Part shown: in pieces, positions 11,503 through 23,591 of the stretch
Numbering within the stretch: position 1 is the first letter of the stretch
Layout: every line of letters starts with the position of its first letter
Source of the DNA: Ailanthus altissimus
Taxonomy: Eukaryota > Streptophyta > Magnoliopsida > Sapindales > Simaroubaceae
Direction of reading: 5' to 3'
Assembly: GCA_946807835.1 (NCBI GenBank)
Contig: OX327706.1
Coordinates: forward strand, 21,689,001 to 21,753,000
Length of the DNA stretch: 64,000 nt
The notes under the pieces: model-generated
Told to the model about the DNA's origin: nothing
Databases searched by the model: none
Seen by the model: the letters and a program-made list of their open reading frames with translations, nothing else
Program-made: the position numbers and the translations under genes

Positions 11503-13292
11503 CTAAAAAATACAAAAATACTACATGACAAAAATGCTATTTTTCTTTTTTTGTGTTATTAAAATGTGCTAATGTACTATTTGTTGGGATTTGTGCTTAC
11601 GTGTCATCCTTTTTATGTATGAATATTTTTTTATATTTATACTATTATTATTTTATTAAATCGCTAATTATATTTTATAAATGGTAAGATACTTGTAATA
11701 TTTTAGACATTGTATGATCTAAAAGAGTTTAGATTTGATCTCAAAAAGTTTAAATCAGTGCTAAAAGTTAGCAATGCCGAGAGTTATAAATACTAAAAAT
11801 TAATATTGATAAGAGTTACTAGGTTATAAGAGTTAGAGCCTTATCTGAAGTGAGATAAAGACCTGAGAATATATTAGTAATGATATAGTTGTAAAGAGTT
11901 GCAAATTGTGCTATAAAATATTGTTGTGCAAGTATATTCTCAAACACTGTGTTCCTGATCTATCTTCGCTGATGTAGGTTTGTTAGCGAAGACCTTATTA
12001 TATATAGATCAATGTATGTCTATATCTGGATGGTCCAAATGGTTAGTCTTAGCAGCCATGAGTTTAGTAGAAGTTCGTATAGAGATACAGATATTCAGTT
12101 AGGATTAAGTACTGAACAGACTCATGAAGACCTCCAATAGACATCCCATATAGCCGTTAATGAAGGATCTTCTCGAGTTGAATAGTATTTGTGGTCCTTT
12201 GACCTAAGCGTCATGGTAGGCTTATGAGTGATCCACTACACTTTGGTTTCACGTATTTCAAGAACTTTTCATGGTCTGACCGCTGGGTCTCGTTGGGTAT
12301 GGTTCGATGTTCATGGAGTCCAGTGTGCGTAAATATGAGATCCATAAGCTCATTTTGGTGAGTAATATATCCTGATGCTCTAAAATTATATTTTAGAAGT
12401 CTTCTGGCCATAAACAATTATACCCGAGAAAAGAGTTTTATCTTATGGATAAATAATATCGTAAAAGTGTTTGCGAATATTATTTATTAAAATACAAATT
12501 TAGAGATAAGTTTATGGTTGAACATATAGAGACGTAATGGTGTTGATCTATATCTCCGCTCTTCCAATATATATATGATAGAGAGATTATATGAATATGT
12601 TAGATATATATGCATAATTATATAATATTGAGTGTATATAGTATATGATACTTCTGTTGCGTGTATAAATTTTTTTAAATTACACGTACACTCTACACGT
12701 TATACACTCACTTACACCATTATAATTAGTAAAGTTAACAATAACACAATATTAAACTACAATTAATTATAATGGAACATTGAATTTTTATGTAAAAACT
12801 TAAATAGAGAAAAATCACAAGACCGTAGTTCAATTCTAACTTTTACTATGAAATAATAATGAGATTACAATAATATCCTCTCTAAAAATATACTAGAGCT
12901 TCACCCACAATATTAAAAGTATTAATATTGGCTCAACAATATTTGTTAGAACTAACAATAATAGAAGATAAATTGAAAATCAAATAATAGATATATAGAA
13001 CAAGATATTGAGAACCTATATTTATAATTTAAGTAAAATCATAGCTCAAATTACTATATAAATATCAAAATCAAGGATTAAGGACCTAAGTCCTTTTCCA
13101 AGTATTTTTTTCTTTCCTATCTTTTGGCCACTTCCAACATATTTACTGTTTTCTTTTTAAATTTCACATAGCTAATTTCATTTTAACCCATATAATTTCA
13201 ATAAAATCTATCTATTTTATTTTATTTTATTAATAAAAATATTTAGACTTTTATTTGTTGAGCTAGCCAACATAACAAGACCCAGTCTAATA
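11503..13292 (-). repeat. 5' LTR of minus-strand copia, interrupted
   Basis: It aligns with the LTR at 7019-7670 over 11503-11581 and again from about 12717 to 13292. The 1135 bp in between are absent from the partner LTR and have the form of a solo LTR insertion. Confidence 0.75.
11582..12716 (+). mobile_element. Solo LTR nested in a copia LTR
   Basis: It is present in the right copia LTR and absent from the left one. It begins TGTTGGGATT and ends CTTACA, so it has TG...CA termini. The 5-bp flanks are CTATT and CCATT, a target duplication with one mismatch. A TATA-like TATAAAAT lies at 11922-11929. No coding sequence is recognised; a 68-codon minus-strand open frame at 12211-12417 resembles nothing I know. 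Family unknown. Confidence 0.62.
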
Positions 13293-13372
13293 AGAACACC
13301 TACCCAATAATTATTATTTTAACACATAAAGACCAATATTAATATATAGAGAAAGTTCAAATATAAGGTCGC

Positions 13373-13393
13373 TATATATATATATATATATAT
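13373..13393. repeat. (TA)n microsatellite
   Basis: An uninterrupted TA run of about 21 bases lies just before the hAT-like element. Confidence 0.9.
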
Positions 13394-13410
13394 GAAGCAT
13401 CATCTGTAGT

Positions 13411-14783
13411 TAGGGTGGGTAAAAAAATTCGAATTCGAAATAATTAGAAAATTTAAAAAAATACAGATTTGAAAAAAAAATTAAAAATTTTGAGTTTTTT
13501 TAAAATTAAATTAAGGTTAAGGTTGATTTTGAGTTGAAAACCAATAAAGAGTCAACACGTGGTTGAAAACACGATGGACAAAAAAAAAAAACAAAAAGCC
13601 AAATACAAAGAGGAACGCGAAAGCATAAGTGGGGAGCACCGTGACGCTGAAGTCAATAAGCCTAATGCCATGGTGCTAGATCGGTCCCATCTAGCGCCGC
13701 AACAATGGCTTTTAGAGCGTTGTGGCATTGCATATTCAAAAAATTGTCTTTTAAGTCAAATTGCGAGTTTAAGTCGATCTCGAACTTCCTAAACATAGAC
13801 TCTTATTTTAATTAGAAACAGGGTTTCTTAAGATATTTTAATATTATATAAATTTTTGTAATAATTTATAATCAAAAGCATCAATAAGTGAGAGAATATA
13901 GAGTTTAGGTTACACTTGAGTACTTTAAATGTATACGATTGTGTGGTATAAATCATTGAAAACTGTGGAATATTAAGCGTTTCTTTGTAATCTCTTATAA
14001 AAATTATTTGTGAATTGAATAAAATAAATTAGTATTATGAGATTTATAGTGAACGTAAATATTTATTATTGAACCATGTAAATTGTTTAGACTTTTTTTA
14101 GTAAGTGATTGTTTATCTTTTTGATTGTGTAAGTTTTTATTATTTTTAATTATTTGTGAGTGAAAATCTCCCGTAAAATATTTAAAGTCTCTTAAAATCA
14201 CACTAAAAATTCAAATATTTCAAATTCGAGTTTTGTAAGATCCCAAAAATCTCAGCCTGAAATCTAGGTTTTCTTTTTTTTTAAAAAAAAAAAAAAGAAT
14301 TCCTAATTCCTAAATCTAATTCTGATTGAAGAATTTTACTCTAGAATTTTCTACTTTTGAAATTGAATATTTGAAAGCTATCATATCAATGGTATAATTG
14401 AATGTTTCTTATTTATGGAGTGAACAATCAACGAGTCTGTCTTTTAAAAATAGAATTATAATTTTTTTTTGTCTTCTTCTCCTAATTTTTAATTTTTTTA
14501 TGATTAAAATTATATATCATTATGAAGGCCAATATGATCCATGATGGGATTACAAGTCCCATTGCTAAAAAAATAACCACGACGTGGCAATGATGAAGAA
14601 AAGGATAGAGTTTGTTGGAAAAATGAATTGAAAAAACAAAATTGGTTTATATTCGGGCTGAATTATTCGAATTGGCCCAGATGTAAGCCTGAATTCGGTT
14701 TACATTCGAAAAAATGGGAATGCAATTGAAGTTTCGGTTAATATAAAAAAGTCGAATTCGAATTAAAAAAATTATCCTCCTTA
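13411..14783. mobile_element. Non-autonomous hAT-like DNA element
   Basis: The left end is TAGGGTGGGTA and the right end, read inward, is TAAGGAGGATA (8 of 11 identical). Both are soon followed by the palindromic word ATTCGAATTCGA. The 8-bp flanks TCTGTAGT (13403-13410) and CCTATAGT (14784-14791) match at 6 of 8 positions, as expected for an old hAT target duplication. No transposase is visible. A 77-codon open frame at 13559-13792 contains a lysine-rich start but resembles no family. Confidence 0.55.
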
Positions 14784-15098
14784 CCTATAGTGTTTATTCA
14801 AACGTTTTTTTAAGTGCCTAATTTCATTTCTATTCTTAAGAAAAATAAAAGGACTGTTCATGTGTAGTTGTGATGCCAGCGTATATTGTTTTGGGCATTA
14901 AATTCGATTCTTCAACATTTCAAGGCATTTGTTGAACATTTTTATGCAATAATATTGCTCGGTCGTTATTCCAGCAAGCTGCAAGTGTGTTATTAAAATG
15001 GCGGTGGCGGTGGTTAGATTTTGGAGCCGCGAGGTTGTACCGTTGCTCATTTATGTGATAATGGAATTCTAACATTGTCAATTAACAAAACTAATAAG

Positions 15099-15952
15099 AG
15101 CAAATGATATCAATACCTTTAAAGATATTATTTAATATTTAATTATATCTTTATAATTTTAATAATATCTATTTACATTTTTTAATATAAAATATATTAT
15201 AATAATTTGATATAAGGTCAATGGATTATCACTGTTTACATAAATAGTATCATATGTAAATAATATAAAATATTATTTGTAATAACTTGTTCGCCATAAA
15301 TAATATTTACAATGACAAATATTATTCACATATAATACTGTTTATATAAATAGTGTCATGCACGCATTATTTAGTGAAATTTTATAGAAAATTGTCGATG
15401 TTTATCCTACAATAACGAGTTTCACTTTAAGGCATTTTCACAACGAGTCGCGATTGCTTTGCAGCAGAGAACTTACGTAAATACAGTCCACGATGATCGT
15501 CCAAAACTTATTTTTCGTCCCCACTCGTGACATTTTGTATGCATGTTGTGGATCGATTTGGATGCTCTAAGTGGTAAAAACTGTAGATTCGAACATTGAA
15601 ATGATAAAATTTGACCAAAAACTTGATGCCCGAATAGGTGGTTTTACTGAATAGTATGAGGCATTGTTCACGTGATCAATATTTGTTGCTGTGAATACTA
15701 TTTACATTTTGAACAATCATCGCAAACAATATTTTGACATTATTTATGTGTGGTACTGTTTATGTAAATAATGACTATTTGTTGATAGAATAGTATCTAT
15801 TAATGATGGATTTTAGTTAACAAACGCGGTGAAAAACTGTTTATAGTGAGCACTATATATCTTTGTGTTAGGCGTATAAATAAATATTATTAAAATTATA
15901 AAGATGTAATTAAATATTAAATAATGCATTGAGAGTGTGGATTTCATTTACC
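15099..15952. mobile_element. Long-TIR MITE-like element
   Basis: The first ~75 bp (15099-15175) are nearly repeated in reverse complement at about 15880-15952, including the shared TATTTAATATTTAATTA block. The interior repeats short words such as TACTGTTTAT-TAAATA several times and has no coding potential. A clear target duplication was not found. The long terminal repeats would fit a Mutator-derived MITE. Confidence 0.45.
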
Positions 15953-16541
15953 AAAGAAATAAAAATAAAATATTTGTATATCCAACGCTTTGTCTTTTGC
16001 TCGTCCACTCCAGAAAATGAAAAATAAAATAAAAAAACTATGTCGGCCCTCACTTTTGTAATGATAATGTATGGTGGTGGAACCCAAGATTGGGAAATTG
16101 CAAAAAGATGTTCCAGTCAATATATTGCCAAATGCCAAATCGAGTAGCTTTCTTGTTCTTTTAATGATGGTTAGGAAACACTTAGGCCACGGCCTTAACT
16201 AATGCAATACATTCCAGTTATGCTTAGATTAACATTAATATATTTTATACTAATAGGAGATTATTTCATGTTTCTCATTAAGATATAAGACAATTTAATC
16301 TAAAAAACCAGGCAATCACATTTTGATCACGAGATTTTATTCACAGAAACAAGAATTAAGATTTTTGTAACATAAACTGTTTTATTTCTTAACATTACGA
16401 GTTCTTACTCAAAAGAGAATGATATTTGTTGTAGTGGACATGGATTATGGAACCAGTTTAAGTTTACATGAAAAGTGAACTCTTAACTGCAACCCGCGTA
16501 GTTTAGTTACTTTACCACAACGGGAACATAAAGTTTCCTCA
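15953..16541. other. Upstream region of the kinase gene
   Basis: This is non-coding and should contain the promoter of the receptor-like kinase. A convincing TATA box or transcription start cannot be chosen from sequence alone. Confidence 0.4.
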
Positions 16542-16730
16542 ATGCCAGCTGCAGCTGCTGTTCTCTTCAGTGTTCATCACTCTCTCATACCCTTTATTCT
16601 CTCTCAACAACAACGTCACCATGTCTTGCATATTGATTCTTTCGAAGATGCATATATAAATTATAAAATTAACATCACCAAGTTCTTTATTGAGTGTCTG
16701 ATCATCACAAAACATCGGTTTAATGACTGA
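16542..16730 (+). promoter_or_regulatory. Possible upstream ORF overlapping the kinase start
   Basis: A 62-codon ORF starts with ATG at 16542. Its stop TGA (16728-16730) overlaps the kinase start in the string ATGACTGA. If the transcript begins upstream of 16542, translation of the kinase would depend on leaky scanning or reinitiation. The peptide itself looks like nothing known. Whether it is in the mRNA is unknown. Confidence 0.35.
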
Positions 16731-19421
16731 CCAACTCTCAAAGCCAACCTCAATCTTTGGCCTGCGTTTATGGATAGTTCTTGGTGTTTGTGTAGGAGCA
16801 GCTTTTGTGCTGCTTCTGTTCCTCATCTCTATCTGGTTCACTTCAAAACGCTCAAAAGCCAAACACAAAAAACAATCTTTGAACGACGTTGAAATTCCAG
16901 TAATCTCAAAAGACATCCCAGAGGTTAGAATTCAAGCAGCCTCGCATCCAGAGCCCGATCCCATTACTGGAATAGAGAGGCAGGCCTTGCTTTTGCCTTT
17001 AGAAGAAGAGAACCCATCTGGGTATCATAATAAGATTCAAGTTCAGATTGGTAAAGATAATAGAATATGTTATCCTGGAAATGGGAGTGGGGAGGCACGT
17101 GCTTTTGGTGGTGACCAGGCAGCTGCTGCGGTGGTGCCTGAGGTGTCCCATTTGGGCTGGGGTCATTGGTACACTTTGAGAGAGCTTGACCTTTCAACAA
17201 ATGGGTTTTCTGATGAGAATGTGCTTGGTGAAGGTGGGTATGGGATTGTTTATTATGGTGTTTTGGAGGATAACAGTAAAATTGCTGTCAAGAACTTGCT
17301 CAATAACAGGTACTTTGGTTGCAACTTCAGTTACTTATTGTTGCTTTTGTAGTTGCAAAGCTGTCTGCTGCCTGCTGGAGTTATGGTTGATTGAATTTGA
17401 GGTGTAATTGTAAGTTATAACTGATCAAATCAATTAATGTTCACGTCAGAGTAAATTATTTGTAGGTAAATGGAGTGCATCGTTTTGAAAGTCGTTATGC
17501 TTTTCATTTTGTGATGTATCATTTCAAGAGTCATTTAATTGCTCCGTTGATTAATTGGTGGATAAAATGTTTGCAAAATAATAGGGGACAAGCTGAGAGA
17601 GAGTTTAAAGTTGAAGTGGAAGCCATTGGACGAGTTCGACATAAGAATTTAGTGAGATTGCTTGGCTATTGTGCCGAGGGAGCTCATAGGTATTCTGCTT
17701 TTGCCTAATTGTCCTTGCTGTTCTCATTAGAACTTTAGTCTTACACTACTGCAGAATAGAGTCTTAAAATGCACCAGTGAAAACAATTTCAGGTGGATAT
17801 ACTTAAATTTGAAGTGGTATAAATATGTAAGAATGTCATAATGGCTTGTTTTCTCATAATATAGGATGCTTGTATATGAGTATGTGAATAATGGAAACTT
17901 GGAGCAATGGCTTCACGGAGATGTAGGCCCTCGCAGTCCTCTTACATGGGAGATTCGAATGAATATTATCCTGGGGACGGCAAAAGGGTACAATGCAAAT
18001 AGAGTTAAATTTACTTCCAATTTCATTTTCCATCCACTGCCTCTGATCTATGTTGTTGTTCTATGGTCATAACTGAATCATTTATGCAGGTTGAGTTATC
18101 TACATGAGGGACTTGAACCCAAAGTTGTTCATCGTGATATAAAATCCAGCAACATCTTACTTGACAAGCAGTGGAATCCCAAGGTTTCAGACTTTGGCCT
18201 TGCCAAGCTTCTAGGTTCAGAGAGCAGTTACATTACAACCCGTGTGATGGGAACATTTGGGTCTGTAGGATCTCTTTCTATTTCTGTTCACAAGTGATTT
18301 TCTTTATTTGTTCTGCAAAAGAGATGGTAACAATTTTTCTGCTTTTGTAGCTATGTAGCTCCTGAATATGCAAGTACTGGTATGTTGAATGAAAGAAGTG
18401 ACATATATAGTTTTGGAATTCTTATAATGGAAGTGATAACTGGGAGGAACCCAGTTGACTACAGCAGACCACCGGAAGAGGTTTGTTGTAAATCGCTAGC
18501 ATTGTTTTGTGGATGATATGATTGAATGTCCTCAAGGTTTTCTTCATTCATTTTTTTTTTTCTCTCATGTTGAGCTTAATTAAAATCATGGACTTTGCAG
18601 GTGAACTTAATTGATTGGCTTAAGAAGATGGTCACTAACAGGAATGCTGAGGGAGTGCTGGATCCAAAGCTACCTGAGAAGCCTTCTTCAAGGTCATTAA
18701 AGCGGGCTCTTCTTGTAGCTTTACGTTGTGTGGACCCAAATGCAGAGAAACGACCAAAAATGAGCCATGTCATACATATGCTTGAAGCTCGAGAGTCTCC
18801 TTTCAAAGATGTATGTATCTAATTCTGCTTAGAAGCTAAGTTCAAGTCCACGACTATAGGTCTTTCTGTGAATCTATAATAGCATATTGAATTATTTAAG
18901 CCCTTGCAAAACTTGAAGCATCCAATGGGATTGAGAATCTATAACAAATAATTAACTTAGCATTTGAGTGGGAATTGAGTTCATAACTTTTAGTTCAGTT
19001 TGTTGATAGATACCATGGATACTATAGACAGTTTTCTGTTTCTCTCTAGTTTGAATTCAACACATTTCACGCCCTTCACTCTCTTCAAATCCTCCACTTT
19101 CTTTGTGTAATTGTTTGGAACTAAAACGGCTAGAAGTAGATGAATAAGGACAAAAGAGAAATCACTTAAATCTTTTCCTGATAGCTGTAGAATATAACTA
19201 TCAACTTTTACCCTCTGAGGCTATAATAATGCAACTTGTTCCAGGATCGTAGAGCTGGAAGGGACGCAGGAGGCACACATCACGACTCTCCAAAGAATGG
19301 GTTGATAGAGAAGCAGGTGACAGAGTCAGGTGATACTGATACGTTTGAAAGTGAGATGCATACCAGTGAGGCCAGTGAGGCAAGATGGCAACATCAAGAA
19401 CTTCAAGAAGAAAAGCACTGA
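16723..19421 (+). CDS. Membrane-anchored receptor-like Ser/Thr protein kinase, 7 exons
   Basis: Exons are 16723-17309, 17585-17689, 17865-17987, 18090-18260, 18351-18480, 18601-18810 and 19245-19421, all with GT-AG introns and consistent phases, giving 500 residues. A single transmembrane helix lies at about residues 12-40, with only a short N-terminus before it, so there is no ectodomain. A linker follows, then the kinase domain from about residue 150. The glycine loop is GEGGYG (169-174), the ATP lysine is in AVK (190), and the catalytic loop is HRDIKSSN (286-293). DFG is at 306-308 and APE near 332-334. All catalytic residues are present and the HRD arginine marks an RD kinase. The C-terminal ~60 residues are polar, Glu- and Ser-rich. 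Layout and exon pattern match the Arabidopsis At1g01540/At4g01330 group of short-ectodomain kinases (family knowledge, from memory). It probably phosphorylates proteins at the plasma membrane. The substrate is not known. Confidence 0.92.
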
Positions 19422-20350
19422 AAACAAAACCATCCCCTCATTTGAAGTGCATTCCAACATTCTATATTGCTTGTTGCTCCACTTAGAAGCTGGTTAATGC
19501 GCATGCCAATTGCATTATCTATGTTTGTGGCTTTTACATATGCTGCCAGTATTTTTGTGGCTTTGTAGCCACAGTTGATATATCTTCACAAAAATATTCA
19601 ATTCAATTGTCTCACTCAATGTACTTTCTAAGAGAAGCTCTGAACATGAGGCATCTCCTGTAATTTTCAGTCCCTTTTGTTTGCTAACATTTAGTTTCAT
19701 ATATGATTGTTAGATCGACTTCTACTGCACCGTTAACATGGATTTTGCTGCAGAATATTTATCTGGTGGTCTAAAGAATGTCAATTTACAAGAATGAAGA
19801 TACAGGTGTAAGTGTTCTAATTTGATCACATTCAGCATGCAATTAATATGATTGATGAGCCGAACTTCTCTGTCAAAGTTACTCACTTTTCTAAGATGCC
19901 ATTACTTTCATTCTTGGTGGGAGAGGATCAATTTATCATTTAATTGGGTCCCTGAAGTAACATGGCTTGTTAGTCCGATCTCCAAACATAACACAAATGA
20001 AGATGTTTCCTTGTCTCAGAAATTTGGTCCCTTTATTGGTGATGGCATTATGCAAGTCAAATCAAAGCTTTCTACCATTTGGGTTTTTTCGGTTGCCACA
20101 AAAGCAATATCTTGATCTATTGGGATTTTTTTTTTTGTTCCTAGAAGTTGAAACAGTTCCTTGAAGTGAGTAGCCAGCTCTGTCAAGCAGCCATATAGAT
20201 TCTTTACTGCAATATAGTTGCGATCAATCAACATTCAATTTGATGGGAGACTCTAATTTTCTTTATAGTCTCTCGTATTGTTCTCACTGTCTGAACAGAA
20301 AGCTCGAAACTAAGAAGTTCAAGTTTTTCTTTTTTCCTTTTTCTCTTAAG

Positions 20351-20384
<34 letters not shown>

Positions 20385-21139
20385 AGTGATTACAATGGTT
20401 ATTGTTATACATAAATTAACTTTCATATAAATAAAAAGACTTGGAATCTAAAATTAAATTTATTCTCCACATAAATAAAAGAACTTCAATTTAACACTTT
20501 CAATTTAAAAAATGTTGGCATTAACTACTCAATCAGTGAAACGGTTGGCAAGTTTTGTTAATTACATGAAGTTAAATATTGATGTTAGGACATCAATTTC
20601 ACTAGATATTGGAGGATGTGACAATTCTCCTTAATTGTCAATCGAGGAAAGTTCTACAATGAGTCATATTTCATAATTCGTGTAAGCCAGGCTTCAACTT
20701 CCCCAATCATCATCGTTTGAATAATTTGAGGTCCCCCCCCACAAGTGGCGGTCCAATGCTTTATGCTTTAGAACATGGGTTGCTTAAAAATTAAATGGGT
20801 TAACTGTATTTTTAGGAAGGCCCTAGGGTAATTATACAATTGGAATAACATGAAAACAGAGTTTATTATCTAGAGAGAATCAATGGTTACAGGCTTGGAA
20901 TTTGTCTGAATTGCGGCACATGCACGCGATCTTCATTGAATTGTGGCCCTTATTCTCGTACAAAAGGCCTCGTGTTCATCTTAATACAAAACAAGAAAAA
21001 TGCTATTCTCATCTTAAGAGCTTCCACTTTCCCTTTTTGAGAAAGTGCATGAACAGAATGCGAACATATATTTTTCCTGCTGGTCATGAAACATTCACTT
21101 GGCAGTGTGGGTGGTTCAATCACTTTCAAGAGTTTTCAT
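19422..21139. other. 3' flank of kinase gene and intergenic DNA
   Basis: The first few hundred bases should hold the kinase 3' UTR. A (TA)n run lies at 20351-20377 and a short C run near 20735. Open frames here, such as 19852-20115, have no recognisable similarity and look like chance. Confidence 0.5.
20351..20377. repeat. (AT)n microsatellite
   Basis: An uninterrupted AT dinucleotide run of about 27 bases. Confidence 0.9.
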
Positions 21140-21550
21140 ACCCAAGCCTATTGTCAAGTGTCACGTTAAGTATAAATGAGGTGGTTTTGAGTATATAAAA
21201 ATGAGTATGTAATATTATTTAATAATTTAATTTTTTTAATTAATGACAAACATTTGAACTATGGTAAATAGTATCAGAATAAGTTTTAAAAATTTTATAT
21301 TTTAAATTATAATAAAGATTGTTATATAGGTAGTAGGTCTTTTAGTCTCGAAAGAATGGACAATATGGACCAGATTGGTCATTGAGTTTGGACTATACAG
21401 TAACAAAGGCGTCACATGATTTGGTAGGAGAGAATGTTATGTCCCACATCAAATAAAAATTTGGTAGATCTTGAACATATAAGGGTGGATATGTAACATT
21501 ATTTAACAGACTAATCTTTTGAGTCAATGACAAGTGCTTGACGCGTAATA
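21140..21550. repeat. Two diverged direct repeats of about 110 bp
   Basis: 21140-21250 and about 21435-21550 share the order ATATAA, TATGTAA-ATTATTTAA, TTAAT/AGTCAATGACAA and a following TTGA. The offset is about 300 bp. The second copy contains GTCCCACATCA (21441-21451) followed by ATATAAG, which looks like a promoter arrangement. No gene follows. The origin may be a degraded mobile element. Confidence 0.4.
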
Positions 21551-22360
21551 CTATGCAACAGATGCTTTAACGAAAATAAAATTGTTGTCATGAACCACAA
21601 ACACTTATAGGCATCGACAGAAATGATGCATTCTCATGAGTTTTATGGTTAATGCAAGGCGGCAAAAGTATTGTTGGCTTTCTCGTACTATATTTTTGAG
21701 ATGCAACTTGCAAGTAGTAGGAACCTTTCTAGATGCCACATCTTAAATGTTGTCGAGTATTTCTTTAAATACTTAGTGTGCGCCATACATTTTAGAGATT
21801 ATTTAAACTCATAGAGCATTACATGAATTTGAGTTTTTAAAAAGTTTATTGACTTAGATAGACTAATAGGCTAAACCGATTACATAGTTGACAAGTATGG
21901 AAGGTTCTGGAGTAAGAATATTCCACAAAATTTTTGATGGCATCTTACAATATTCTATAGTATATTATTTCATCTTGATTGTACACTGTTAGATTATTGT
22001 ATAGTTTTAAAAATCTTAGTCATCCATTGTACATATATAGTACTATAATAGGGGAGGCCTTTAATTGAGCAAAAATCATCTTAGCTTGTATCTTTAAATT
22101 TTTTTATTCAATTATATAAGAGAGAGTTTTCTCAAATAGTTAGTGTGCATGTTTCTCCTCTTTTTTTGTTGGTTGTTGTTAAGTGTATTTTACACTTATT
22201 ATTTCAGTTTCTCTAGGTATAACATTTATAAATTATTAGCAATATTTTTAGAATGTTTACGTATTTTATTGTTATTTTTTAAGTTTGAAGCTTAACAATG
22301 TTATTGAGTTGAAATTCTAAGAAAACAAATAAAAAATATCACGATGAAATCATGGCAGAG
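21551..22360. other. Intergenic DNA
   Basis: I see no gene, RNA or clear repeat boundary in this stretch. Confidence 0.5.
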
Positions 22361-22720
22361 TGTTAGGAATTGAAGTTGTAGCACTAGAATGGGCTTGAAA
22401 ATCAATTCAAGTCAGAAGCTCAACGCCGAGTAAGTAGATATGCGGTGGTGGGAATTTATCACGCTAGCGTCGCAACGCTGGCCACTTTAATTTGAGTGAA
22501 AGTTTGTCACTTTTAAAATAAAAAATTAACCCTAAATTATGGGAAACCCCTATAAATAGAAGGAAAAAGACCTATTTTAGGGGAGAGTAGTTTTTGAAAA
22601 GTCTAGAAGAAGGAGAAACATCAAAGAGAGTTGAGAAGAATAAGAGACTAAAGATTGAAGTGTGGAAGTGACATAGTTTTATTTCTTTTCTCTTGATCTC
22701 TTTTTAGTTTTGTATTTTTT
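22361..22720 (+). repeat. LTR-like fragment with TATA box
   Basis: It begins TGTTAGGAATT. It carries the GC-rich word CTAGCGTCGCAACGCTGG (22464-22481), then CCCCTATAAATAGA (about 22548-22561) and a purine-rich leader. This order resembles the U3-R part of the copia LTRs at 33812 and 42388. The right boundary and a target duplication were not found, so it may be a fragment. Confidence 0.35.
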
Positions 22721-23591
22721 TTTTGTGATGTTGAACCTGATATGTTTTGAATTTTTTAATTCTATCATGAATTAAGTTTTTTTCTAAGATTACAATTGGA
22801 TATGGTTTAAATTCTACTTTCCTATTTGATTCGTTTTATTCTGAATTATTTATTTTAATTTGTGTTTAATATATTTTTTTAGATGCTTAATCACTATCTA
22901 AGTTGATTAGTTAACTTTATGAATTTGAAAAAGAAAATTTTAGAGTTTGGCCAATGATATAATAACATATGATCATTTATTACTTTGTGATGAATTAAAA
23001 TAAGATAAGAATATACTTGTATGATATGTGTAACATTAAAGAAAATTTAAGTTTAATAATTTTTTAAAAAAAAATTTAATTCACATAATAATATAATAAG
23101 TTAATTAAAAAGGATATTCTTATTTGATTATTGTAGGTAAATTAGGATTTTTGGTTGACAATTCCAATTAAGTAATTAATTTAATTAAAAAAATTAATAA
23201 TTTAAGTAAAGTATAGAATGAAAATTAAAATTCTAAGTATATCTTTATAAGTGAATTCACAAATTTTATTGCTCTTGTTATCTTTTATTTCTTTTTAGTT
23301 TTATTTTTATTATTATTTACTTCTGCACCCTTCAATCGAACGTTCGAATGAATTGGGAACTGAGATAAGTTAACACTTAACATAATATACTACTAATTTT
23401 TTGTAGGAATGATACACATATTAATCATTACATTATTTATTACAGTACATGCACGCATTAAAAAATTCACAACAGTTGTTTTGTTGGTTGTTTAGTACTC
23501 AAAATGTTTAAGACTTTACTGTTTCAAAAAGGTTTGTGACAGAATATATACCATTTTCTTATTTGATCATACATTTAGTTTGGAAAAACAT
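22721..23591. other. Intergenic AT-rich DNA
   Basis: No coding potential is visible. A short palindrome (CGAACGTTCG, near 23338) stands out only because the region is otherwise AT-rich. Confidence 0.5.

Larger units (their letters stand above)
7019..13292 (-). mobile_element. Highly decayed minus-strand Ty1/copia element
   Basis: On the minus strand this reads LTR, primer-binding site, gag, integrase tail, reverse transcriptase, RNase H, polypurine tract, LTR. The left LTR (7019-7670) and right LTR (11503-13292) align along their length once a nested solo LTR is removed from the right one; their lengths are then 652 and 650 bp. Flanks GGAAT and AGAAC are at best a decayed 5-bp target duplication (3 of 5). 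Confidence 0.82.

Noticed and set aside
12211..12417. 68-codon minus-strand open frame inside the solo LTR
   Set aside because: No recognisable domain, and LTRs of this kind are non-coding.
13559..13792. 77-codon open frame with a Lys-rich N-terminus
   Set aside because: It lies within the hAT-like element, resembles no known protein, and the composition follows local A-runs.
19852..20164. Overlapping open frames of 65-87 codons downstream of the kinase
   Set aside because: No similarity to any family I recognise, no splice partners, and they overlap each other. Probably chance in 3' flanking DNA.
20902..21198. 98-codon open frame
   Set aside because: It begins with TTG; the first ATG is later. 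It has no recognisable domain.
21441..21485. Possible snRNA gene promoter (GTCCCACATCA then ATATAAG)
   Set aside because: The spacing between the two elements is shorter than in plant snRNA genes and no snRNA sequence follows.
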